NCBI GenBank assembly: GCA_045636065.1
Contig: JAZTWW010000046.1
Coordinates: forward strand, 25,462 to 89,461
Source of the DNA: RGIG5050 sp045636065
Lineage (GTDB): Bacteria; Verrucomicrobiota; Kiritimatiellia; RFP12; UBA1067
Reading direction: 5' to 3'
Length of the DNA: 64,000 bases
Shown here: positions 7,196 to 14,472 of the stretch, in pieces
Layout of the letters: the number at the start of each line of letters is the position of its first letter
Position numbering within the stretch: position 1 is the first letter of the stretch
Program-made: the position numbers and the translations under genes
The notes under the pieces: model-generated
The model's input: only the letters and a program-made list of their open reading frames with translations
What the model was told of the DNA's origin: nothing
The model's database searches: none

Positions 7196-7542
7196 CCGCC
7201 CAATGGTGCAAATACCATGCTCTTTTGCAGCATGCAAGTCACCCCATGCTCAAGAGTTCCAGTAACATGCTCATTTGCAGCATGACAGGTGATTGTTCGC
7301 AGATTGCAAGCAAGATTTTCCAGCTTTTTCGTGTCCGCCGAAGGCGGTTTTCTGTCTGCTTAAGGCGAAAACCCGAAGGGTTGCGGCTGTCGCGGAGCTT
7401 CCTGCGAAGGCCATGCACATGTAAAGTGGTGGATTAGTGAAAAGGTTGAAACTGGCCTTCAGGCAGGGAAGCGACGCGACAGGCGCAATCGCGTCGCAGA
7501 CGCGATTCGCCTTAAGCAGTTTTCGTGGTCGCGCGTCAGCGC
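7196..7542 (+). repeat. long direct repeat, right copy
   Basis: Partner of 6071-6417 at an offset of exactly 1125 bp. It contains two CATGCT hairpins and cloverleaf copy B. The adjoining stretches 7028-7195 and 7543-7627 show no gene. Confidence 0.8.
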
Positions 7543-7543
7543 C
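7320..7543 (+). repeat. cloverleaf repeat element, copy B
   Basis: Same architecture and orientation as copy A, with closing arms at 7356-7368 and 7507-7519. The loop of the long stem differs most between copies A and B, while the stems are conserved. The end motif GCGCGTCAGCGCC matches the fragments at 4.9-5.05 kb. Confidence 0.75.
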
Positions 7544-7627
7544 ATCTTGGATAATGCACAAACTAGGCGTACGAATCAAAGCGTGTTATGTTGCGCACAA
7601 AGCGGACCCTTCGGCAATCTCAAGTCT

Positions 7628-8365
7628 TCACTTCGCCTCTTTATCCCTAACCCAGACATGCGCCCCTGCGCCACCGACTTCAAACCTCTGTATGGCCCTG
7701 AGCATCTTGGAAAGCTGCGAATAGCCGTAGTTGCGGCTGTCGAAATCCGGGCGCTTCTTGCTTATCATGGATCCCAATGTAGAAAGCTGGCATTGCCCGC
7801 CCTCTCCGGAGGATTCCAATATGCATTGCGCAAGGAATTTTACGGTCTTGGGCGACAACGGCTTCTTCTGCGGTTGCGGCACCTGCGGTGAAGCAGGGAC
7901 ATCCACATTGGGCTTTGCCTCTATCTGAGGTTCAACAAGTATCTCCACATAAATGAATTTGTCGCATGCGGTTATGAATGGTCGGGGAGTCTTCTTCTCG
8001 CCAATGCCGTACACCTTCTTGCCTGACTCCCGCAAGCGCAATGCCAGCGGAGTAAAGTCGCTGTCGCTTGAAACGATGACAAAGCCCTCAACCTTATCCT
8101 TATGAAGGATATCCATGGCCTCAATTATCAATGCCGCATCAGTTGCGTTTTTCCCCTGCGTATAGGCATATTGCTGGATTGGGACTGCACCAATTTCAAG
8201 CAGCACTTCCTTCCACCCGACAAGCCGCCCCCAATCGCCATACGCGTGCTTTATCGTCGGGACGCCATACTTGGCGACTTCATCCATGATCGCCTTAAGG
8301 TTTGCCTTGGACGCATTGTCTGCATCAATCAAAACCGCCAAACGCTGTTCACTATTCAATGACAT
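7628..8365 (-). CDS. NYN-domain protein with C-terminal LOTUS/OST-HTH domain
   Basis: A 245-residue protein. Residues 8-150 form a NYN/LabA (PIN-like) RNase domain with acidic positions in LIDADNASKANL, DAALIIEAMDIL and IVSSDSDFTPLA. After a proline- and alanine-rich linker (about 155-180), residues 180-240 form an OST-HTH/LOTUS domain (SMISKKRPDFDSRNYGYSQL, FEVG). Such proteins are thought to cut or bind structured RNA. The ATG overlaps the stop of the heme-pathway fusion gene (TAATG), so it is the last cistron of the accD-accA-parC-hem operon. Confidence 0.85.
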   Translation of the reverse strand: MSLNSEQRLAVLIDADNASKANLKAIMDEVAKYGVPTIKHAYGDWGRLVGWKEVLLEIGAVPIQQYAYTQGKNATDAALIIEAMDILHKDKVEGFVIVSSDSDFTPLALRLRESGKKVYGIGEKKTPRPFITACDKFIYVEILVEPQIEAKPNVDVPASPQVPQPQKKPLSPKTVKFLAQCILESSGEGGQCQLSTLGSMISKKRPDFDSRNYGYSQLSKMLRAIQRFEVGGAGAHVWVRDKEAK

Positions 8366-10509
8366 TACTTATCTCCTGCGACGGGACAACTATCCCGCAT
8401 ATTTTCCTTCCAACAATTGACAATTGTCCCCTCTTCGCTCTTCCAGATCTCCAAACAATCGAAACGAATGGGGATGATCGATGGTGGGAGAGCTGATTCC
8501 GTGGGCGCTCCAATGGCATAGACTTTCTTTCCCTTTAGGGCCTCCTCGCCATATCGATTCAGAAATGAATGGACTGCACTTGCACTGGCGAAATGAACCG
8601 CATCAAAAATCGGCATTACAAGGGCTGTCCCCAAGCTAGATGGAACAGAGGCTGTCCCCGAATTGAGGTGGTAGATGGGGAGGTTGTCATATAGGACGAT
8701 TTCATCGACTGAGGCGGCGCCGCAGGCGAGAAGAGCGCCTTTTACCGCTGTTGGGGCAAGGGAGCTTTTAAGCCGCAGGAAGCGCTTACCGGCGACCCTA
8801 TCCATATTTCTACGAATTTCCGCATCAAATGGCGCAGTTCCGGCATTTATCGGTTGCAGCGGCTCACACCGTGCCACCCCTTCCGGCACACCGCATGACT
8901 TTTCTGACGGATAAAGGTCAGCCTTGATACCATGCCTAAGAAGAGCTTCGGCCGTCTGAGCGCCTGTTGTCCATATTTCCGGAAGATGGCGGATATCCCC
9001 CTTCCAAGTCTCGAAAAAGCACCTTACTGCCGCAGGGCTTGAAAGGATAAGCGCATCATACGAATGGACATCGACACCGTCTAAGGAATCTGACCTCGCC
9101 TCAAGTCGCACCATAGGCCACATTACGGCCCTGCCGCCAAAATCCTCAATCGCTGTCCTGATATGGGCTGAGACATCATTCGAGGCTGTCACGAGCACCC
9201 TAGCGCCCTTCAAAAGCCCGAGCCTTGGCCAGACGTGCCTTGTGCATGGTCCATTGAGCAACACGCCGGGCCTATCGTCTTCACGCTGGGTCCACCCTTT
9301 CACGATCTCTTCGCGCGGCCCCATTGCGTCATAGACCATTGTGCCGCCATCCATCACCTTCGTTCCCATAAAGGCGACTTCATTCTCTTCGCTGCCAGTC
9401 GAGCGCGGCGTAAACACCCTAAAGCCGCGCGCCTCGCCCCGCCTAGTAAGGAGCATGCCAGTTCCAGTGCTTGCCGCGAGAAGCGCACTCACTCCGGGCC
9501 TTACGACAAACGGTATGCCGTGCGCCTCCAAGGCATCAGTCTCCTCGGAAAGCCGCCCAAATAGGCCCGCATCGCCGCCTTTAAGCCGCACGACGCGCTT
9601 GAGCTTGCGCGCCTCGTCAAGGATGAGACTAGTTATATCCTCCTGCCTAGCGCCCTTACCGCACCTCTTGCCAACATCAACCCACTCGGCGCGCGGCCTT
9701 AGCATGGCCTTCAAACCATGCGGAATCAGAGTGTCGGCAAGTATTATGTCAGCCTCGGCAACGTCGCGCGCGCAGCGTACTGTTATGGACTGGGCATCGC
9801 CCACGCCTGCGCTTGCGAACCTCACAGCCTTGACGAACATATCGCGCATCGAAACGAAACGCCTGTCCCCAAGCCTGAAGGCAACCGCAAGAACTCCCTG
9901 CCCTTCCGGCGGCTTGAGTTCCGCCTCTGGAATCGGGACAATATCAAATCGCGAAAGGTCGAGCCCAAGGCGGTTCAATCCGGCAAGCGCCATAATGGCG
10001 CCATCAAAGCGCCCTTCCTCTATCTGCGTAAGCCTTGCATCGACTGCGCCGCGCATGGGAAGAAGTTCAGCTTTGGGCCACCTCCTTTGTGCGTACTCCC
10101 TGCGCCTCGATGATGAAACCCCGATCCTTGCGCCATCGCGCAAAAGCCTGTCCGAAGCCCCCTTGAGCGACACTACGGCATCGCGCCTATCTTCGCGGCA
10201 TGGAAGCCACATCCAGTCAAGGCCGTCCCTCGGCCTCTCCGGCATGTCTTTGGCGGAATGGATGGCGCAGTCAACCGCGCCCGAAAGAACGGCGTCATCA
10301 AGGTCGCGCGTGAAGAAATCACCTGCGGCCGACTCGATTGGAGTTAAGAGGTCACGGTCACCAGGGGTGGAAACAGGCAGAATATCCCAGTCGCTCCCAG
10401 GGCAACACCCCTTGAGAAAGGCGATCGCGCCCTCCGTCTGCCTTAGGGCAAGACGGCTTGAGCGCGTTCCAACCTTTATTGTTCCTAGCCTCTCCACAGG
10501 CGCCCCCAT
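8365..10509 (-). CDS. HemC (truncated) - CobA/SUMT - HemD triple fusion
   Basis: A 714-residue protein with three enzyme segments of tetrapyrrole synthesis. Residues 10-212 match porphobilinogen deaminase domains 1 and 2: VGTRSSRLALRQT, the catalytic Asp in HSAKDMP (Asp88), SSSRRREY, MRGAVDARL and PPEGQGVLAVAFR. Residues about 230-430 match uroporphyrinogen-III C-methyltransferase (SAGVGDAQSIT, VRLKGGDAGLFGR, RPGVSALLAA). Residues about 435-714 match uroporphyrinogen-III synthase HemD. Deaminase domain 3, which carries the cysteine that binds the dipyrromethane cofactor, is absent: the SUMT segment starts where it should begin. ATG 10509 overlaps the parC stop as TGATG, which decides this start. 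Confidence 0.85.
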   Translation of the reverse strand: MGAPVERLGTIKVGTRSSRLALRQTEGAIAFLKGCCPGSDWDILPVSTPGDRDLLTPIESAAGDFFTRDLDDAVLSGAVDCAIHSAKDMPERPRDGLDWMWLPCREDRRDAVVSLKGASDRLLRDGARIGVSSSRRREYAQRRWPKAELLPMRGAVDARLTQIEEGRFDGAIMALAGLNRLGLDLSRFDIVPIPEAELKPPEGQGVLAVAFRLGDRRFVSMRDMFVKAVRFASAGVGDAQSITVRCARDVAEADIILADTLIPHGLKAMLRPRAEWVDVGKRCGKGARQEDITSLILDEARKLKRVVRLKGGDAGLFGRLSEETDALEAHGIPFVVRPGVSALLAASTGTGMLLTRRGEARGFRVFTPRSTGSEENEVAFMGTKVMDGGTMVYDAMGPREEIVKGWTQREDDRPGVLLNGPCTRHVWPRLGLLKGARVLVTASNDVSAHIRTAIEDFGGRAVMWPMVRLEARSDSLDGVDVHSYDALILSSPAAVRCFFETWKGDIRHLPEIWTTGAQTAEALLRHGIKADLYPSEKSCGVPEGVARCEPLQPINAGTAPFDAEIRRNMDRVAGKRFLRLKSSLAPTAVKGALLACGAASVDEIVLYDNLPIYHLNSGTASVPSSLGTALVMPIFDAVHFASASAVHSFLNRYGEEALKGKKVYAIGAPTESALPPSIIPIRFDCLEIWKSEEGTIVNCWKENMRDSCPVAGDK

Positions 10510-12644
10510 CAGAAGAGGACGCCTTTGCTCGGCTCTTCCTTGTCGTCCCACCAGGCGCCCTTTGTCGGGGATATGCGCGCAATGGCCTTGGTCGTCATCT
10601 GGAGCCCCTTTGCGGACGCCCCGCGCACAGTCACCTGGTTCATGTCGAAGATCTGCTGGTGGATGCGCTGGTTCTTAGCGGGCTTGAACTTGACGTACAG
10701 GTTCTCGGGGCAGCCGCTCTGGAAGTAGAGGATCTTCCCCTTCTCGGGCGCAAGGCGGTACTCCTTGTTGTTTATCATGCCGCCGAACGTGAAGCGCTTG
10801 ACGTACGTGAAGCCGTACATGGGCTCCTCGTACGCGCAGACGAACTCCTTGTCCCTGTCCTTCTCGGGGTTGAACACGAATACGTCAAGAAGGTCCTTGT
10901 CGACAAACTGCTTCTCTGGGGCCGGCATCATCTTGTAGCGGCCGTCCTTCCAAACGAAGAGGAGCTTGTCGAGGCTGGAGCACTTGAACATCTCGTCGCC
11001 CGCCTTTATGCCGTAGCCGACGAAGTGGTTCTCCTTGTCGTGCCTGATGGAAAGCTCGCTTGCCGTTATGGCGCGCACGTCAACCGCCTTGAACGGCGTC
11101 TCCGACACCTTTGTGCACCTAGGATACCTCTTCTGGTATGTCTTTATAAGGCCCTTAAGGTACTTTACGACATACGCCCTGAGGTGCGCAAGATCATCCT
11201 TTACGCTCGCCTCCTCGGCAACGATGTTCTCTATGTCCTTGCGGTTCTTGTCGATGTCGAACTGGGAGATGCGCCTGATGGGGATTTTAAGGAGTCTATC
11301 GACATCATCGTCGGTGACATCGCGTCTAAGCTCGGCCCTGAAAGGAATGAAGCCGGTCTTGACCGCCTTCTTGACGCCCTCCTCGGTCTTCTCCGTCTCG
11401 ATCCTCTTGTAGATCCGCTCCTCGACGAAAATCCTGTCGAGCGTCCTTGCATGGAAGAGATCGTCAAGCTCGCCAAGCCTTATCTCAAGCTCGCGCTTTG
11501 TAAGGTCCATGAGGCGGGATGCGTTCTTCTCGAGTATCTGCGATACCGTCATCTCGCGCGGACGCCCCGCGTCCAGAACGACGGGCCTTGACGAAATGCT
11601 CTTTTCGCAGTTCGTGAAGGCGTAGAGCGCAGTGATGACCTTTTCCTGGCTCGCGCCAGTCTGCAGCTCAAGCTCTATCTCGACCTTTCCGCTTGTAAGG
11701 TCGTGAAGCTTCCTGACCTGCACCTTCTTCTTCTTGATCGCATCCTCGATCGACTCGGCGATGGAGTCGGTCGTTTCGCCCCAGGGAAGCTCCGTTATGA
11801 CAAGCTTCGACTTCTCGCGCTTCTCAATTACGGCCCTCACCTTGACCTTGCCAAGGCCATCCTGATACTCGCTCGCGTCCATTATGCCGCCGAGCTGGAA
11901 ATCGGGGACGAGGCTGAACGGCTTCTTCTGGATGGCCGCGATCTCTGCCTCAAGAAGCTCGATGAAGTTGTGCGGGAGGATGCTCGTCGAAAGGCCGACG
12001 GCGATTCCGTCCGCGCCCAGCATAAGAAGAAGCGGGATCTTCGCCGGCAGCAGCACCGGCTCCTCGTTGCGCCCGTCGTAGCTCGGCGTGTAATCGGTAG
12101 TCTTCCTGTTGAAGACCTCCTTGCGCGCGAGCTCCGTAAGGCGGCACTCGATGTACCTTGACGCGGCGGCAGGCATCCCCGTATAGAGGTTGCCGAAATT
12201 TCCCTGCCCGTCGATGAGATACCCCTTCCCCTCGCCCCAGAGCTTGTTGGCGAGAACGACGAGCGCGTCGCTAATCGACGCATCGCCGTGCGGGTGGTAC
12301 TGCATCGTGTGACCGACGATGTTCGCGACCTTTGTGTACCTTCCGTCGTCCTTCTCGAAGAGAGCGTGCATTATGCGCCGCTGCACGGGCTTAAGGCCAT
12401 CCTCAACTGCCGGTATGGCGCGCGAGCAGATGACATAGCCCGTATACTGGAGGAAGTTCCCGTCCATGAGGTTCCTCAGCGGCCCATCGCCGGTAAGTCC
12501 GACGGATGGCGGCGATGGAGCGGCCTCGGGGGCGGAGGACGGTTGTTCAGAAGCCGCGCCCGGCTCGGCTTCTGCCGGCGGGGCGGGTTTCTTCAAAGGC
12601 TCGAAAAGATCGCAGTCGTCAAATAGGCTTGGCGGTTCATCCAT
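10509..12644 (-). CDS. parC: DNA topoisomerase IV subunit A (type IIA, GyrA/ParC family)
   Basis: A 711-residue topoisomerase A subunit. A proline/alanine-rich tail of about 50 residues precedes the breakage-reunion domain, which starts at GPLRNLMDGNFLQYTGY. Other landmarks are AVEDGLKPVQRRI, YHPHGDASI, and the catalytic tyrosine in AAASRYIECRL (Tyr164). The C-terminal part holds degenerate beta-pinwheel blades (FTYVKRFTFGG, QVTVRGASAKGLQ), shorter than GyrA, which favours ParC. The partner ParE is not in the window. The gene is third in the acc operon and overlaps the next gene by one base. Confidence 0.85.
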   Translation of the reverse strand: MDEPPSLFDDCDLFEPLKKPAPPAEAEPGAASEQPSSAPEAAPSPPSVGLTGDGPLRNLMDGNFLQYTGYVICSRAIPAVEDGLKPVQRRIMHALFEKDDGRYTKVANIVGHTMQYHPHGDASISDALVVLANKLWGEGKGYLIDGQGNFGNLYTGMPAAASRYIECRLTELARKEVFNRKTTDYTPSYDGRNEEPVLLPAKIPLLLMLGADGIAVGLSTSILPHNFIELLEAEIAAIQKKPFSLVPDFQLGGIMDASEYQDGLGKVKVRAVIEKREKSKLVITELPWGETTDSIAESIEDAIKKKKVQVRKLHDLTSGKVEIELELQTGASQEKVITALYAFTNCEKSISSRPVVLDAGRPREMTVSQILEKNASRLMDLTKRELEIRLGELDDLFHARTLDRIFVEERIYKRIETEKTEEGVKKAVKTGFIPFRAELRRDVTDDDVDRLLKIPIRRISQFDIDKNRKDIENIVAEEASVKDDLAHLRAYVVKYLKGLIKTYQKRYPRCTKVSETPFKAVDVRAITASELSIRHDKENHFVGYGIKAGDEMFKCSSLDKLLFVWKDGRYKMMPAPEKQFVDKDLLDVFVFNPEKDRDKEFVCAYEEPMYGFTYVKRFTFGGMINNKEYRLAPEKGKILYFQSGCPENLYVKFKPAKNQRIHQQIFDMNQVTVRGASAKGLQMTTKAIARISPTKGAWWDDKEEPSKGVLF

Positions 12645-12673
12645 GTCTCAAATCGCATCCCAAAATCACAGTA

Positions 12674-13498
12674 TCAGAAGAAATTGCCCATGCGGCGGAA
12701 CTTCGCGTACCTTGCCTCGACGAGCTCGTCCACAGGGACGGCCTTGAGCGCCCTGATGGCGGCGACGACGGCCTTCTTGACGGCCTCGGCCGCAGCCTTG
12801 ACGTCGCATCCCGCGCCGCCCTCGGGCTCGGGGATGATGCCGTCGATGACGCCGAGCGAATCGAGGTCGCCGGCGGTTATCTTGAGCGCCTCGGCGGCCT
12901 CGGGGGCCTTTGTGCCGTCGCGCCAGAGGATTCCCGCGCACCCTTCGGGGGAGATGACCGAGTAGACGGCGTTCTCCATCATGAGGATCCTGTCCCCCAC
13001 GGCGATCGCAAGCGCGCCGCCGGAGCCGCCCTCGCCAGTTATGACGACGACGATGGGCGTTTTGAGGAGGCTCGCGAACTCGAGGCTCTTGGCGATCGCC
13101 TCGGCCTGGCCGCGCTCCTCGGCCTCCTTGCCGGGATAGGCTCCGGGCGTGTCGACGAACGTCACCACGGGAAGATGGAACTTCTCCGCGAGCTTCATCA
13201 GGCGCATCGCCTTGCGGTAGCCGTCGGGGTTGGCCATGCCGAAGTTGGCCTCCATGTTCTCCTCGACGTTCGCACCTTTGTGGTGGCCTATGACGAGGCA
13301 GCGCTCGCCGTCGATCGTGGCGAAGCCGCCGATGAGGGCCCTGTCGTCGTTGACGAGCCTGTCGCCGTGCAGCTCCTCGAAGTCGCTTGCCATGCACTTG
13401 ATGTAGTCGAAGATGTGCGGACGCTTCGCGTCGCGCGCGAGCTTCACGATCTCCATGGCCGTCAGGGGCGCGGCCTTCTTCGTTTTCTTTGCAGCCAT
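12674..13498 (-). CDS. accA: acetyl-CoA carboxylase carboxyltransferase subunit alpha
   Basis: A 274-residue AccA, slightly shorter than the E. coli protein because the N-terminal helical segment is reduced and begins with a Lys-rich tail. Recognisable segments are RPHIFDYIKCM, ELHGDRLVNDD, VIGHHKGANVEENMEANFGM, PVVTFVDTPGAYPG, TGEGGSGGALAI and SPEGCAGILWRDG. It forms the carboxyltransferase with AccD, encoded directly upstream, and makes malonyl-CoA for fatty acid synthesis in the cytosol. Spacing to accD is 44 nt. Confidence 0.95.
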   Translation of the reverse strand: MAAKKTKKAAPLTAMEIVKLARDAKRPHIFDYIKCMASDFEELHGDRLVNDDRALIGGFATIDGERCLVIGHHKGANVEENMEANFGMANPDGYRKAMRLMKLAEKFHLPVVTFVDTPGAYPGKEAEERGQAEAIAKSLEFASLLKTPIVVVITGEGGSGGALAIAVGDRILMMENAVYSVISPEGCAGILWRDGTKAPEAAEALKITAGDLDSLGVIDGIIPEPEGGAGCDVKAAAEAVKKAVVAAIRALKAVPVDELVEARYAKFRRMGNFF

Positions 13499-13542
13499 TT
13501 GAAACCTTCCTTCCGCCCCGTTCGCGCGGGGCGCAGCAGATG

Positions 13543-14373
13543 TCAGAATCCGAAATACTTGAGCATCTTGACGATGAACGCCTTGAGCTCGGGACGCCTC
13601 ACGACCTTGTCGATGAAGCCGTGCGCCTCAAGGTACTCCGCGCTCTGGAAGTCCTTGGGGAGCTTCTGGTGGATCGTGTTCTCGATGACGCGCCTGCCGG
13701 CGAAACCGATAAGGGCCTTGGGCTCGGTGATGTTGATGTCGCCAAGCATCGCGTAGCTAGCGCTGACGCCGCCGGTGGTCGGGTCCGTGAGGACGCTTAT
13801 GTAAGGAAGCCCGGCCTCCTTGAGGCGGCCTATGGCGGCGCTCGTCTTCACCATCTGCATGAGCGAGAGGATGCCTTCGTGCATTCTCGCGCCGCCCGAG
13901 GCGGAGCAGATGATGAGCGGACGGCGTTCGGCTATCGCCTTCTCGGCGGCGCGCGCGATGCGCTCGCCCGTTCCCGAGCCGAGGCTTCCGCCCATGAACG
14001 CGAAATCCATTACGCCGATCATCACGGGGATCGAATCCATCGTGGCCGTGCCGGTCACTATGGACTCCGTCTCGCCGGTCTTCTTGATCGTCGCCTCGAC
14101 CTTCTCCACGTAGGGGCCGGTGGCATCGTGGAACTTGAGGTGGTCGGAGTACGTCACTTCGCGGAAGCACTCCTCGAACGAGCCTTCGTCCGCGAGGAGC
14201 GCGATCCTTGCCCTGGCGCCGATGCGCCCATGGTAGTCGCAGTCCGGGCAAATCGAGCCGTTAGCCTTCCATACGTCGTTCGGCACGTAGCGCTTGCATC
14301 TCGGGCATACAGTCCAAAGCGCCTTTGTCGGCGGTATCTTCGCCGGTTGATCGCTCTTCTGAAACCAGGCCAT
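13543..14373 (-). CDS. accD: acetyl-CoA carboxylase carboxyltransferase subunit beta
   Basis: A 276-residue AccD with the N-terminal zinc ribbon (CPRCKRY then CPDCDYHGR) followed by the crotonase-like carboxyltransferase core (VTGTATMDSIPV, MDFAFMGGSLGSGTGE, SASGGARMHEG, PTTGGVSASYAMLGD). It is the first gene after the promoter at 14431-14459. An AGAGGAG ribosome binding site sits 8 nt before the ATG. The five-gene set accD-accA-parC-hem fusion-NYN appears to be one operon. Confidence 0.95.
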   Translation of the reverse strand: MAWFQKSDQPAKIPPTKALWTVCPRCKRYVPNDVWKANGSICPDCDYHGRIGARARIALLADEGSFEECFREVTYSDHLKFHDATGPYVEKVEATIKKTGETESIVTGTATMDSIPVMIGVMDFAFMGGSLGSGTGERIARAAEKAIAERRPLIICSASGGARMHEGILSLMQMVKTSAAIGRLKEAGLPYISVLTDPTTGGVSASYAMLGDINITEPKALIGFAGRRVIENTIHQKLPKDFQSAEYLEAHGFIDKVVRRPELKAFIVKMLKYFGF

Positions 14374-14430
14374 ATTGAAGAAACTCCTCTTTTTGCAGAA
14401 ACCGTTACCCTCCCCGAAGGAGGAGTGGAT

Positions 14431-14459
14431 ATTATACCAAATTTGAGGGCAGGAGTCAA
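14431..14459 (-). promoter_or_regulatory. promoter of the accD operon
   Basis: TTGACT (14454-14459), a 17-nt spacer ending AAATTTGG, and TATAAT (14431-14436) on the minus strand: near-consensus sigma70 spacing. The predicted leader is about 50 nt and contains a small CCTCC/GGAGG hairpin. Confidence 0.8.
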
Positions 14460-14472
14460 AAAGCCGCGGGCG

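Larger units (their letters stand above)
5315..7284. repeat. family of 19-bp hairpin repeats (CATGCT-N7-AGCATG)
   Basis: Seven copies of a short inverted repeat, consensus CATGCTCTTTTGCAGCATG, occur at about 5315-5333, 5366-5383 and 5602-5620 (one orientation) and 6091-6109, 6141-6158, 7216-7234 and 7266-7284 (the other). Each has 6-bp arms and a 7-nt loop. They often lie within 100 bp of the cloverleaf elements and are absent from the rest of the window as far as I can see. Confidence 0.65.

Noticed and set aside
5054..7543. Integron cassette array with attC sites
   Set aside because: The elements fold strongly, but no integrase is present, the ends do not show the usual attC core sites, and the intervening DNA does not hold a series of one-gene cassettes.
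9341..10678. Long plus-strand open frame opposite the heme fusion gene
   Set aside because: It is antisense to a gene with clear family motifs, has low-complexity Ser/Arg-rich composition and no start signal; high GC makes such shadow frames common.
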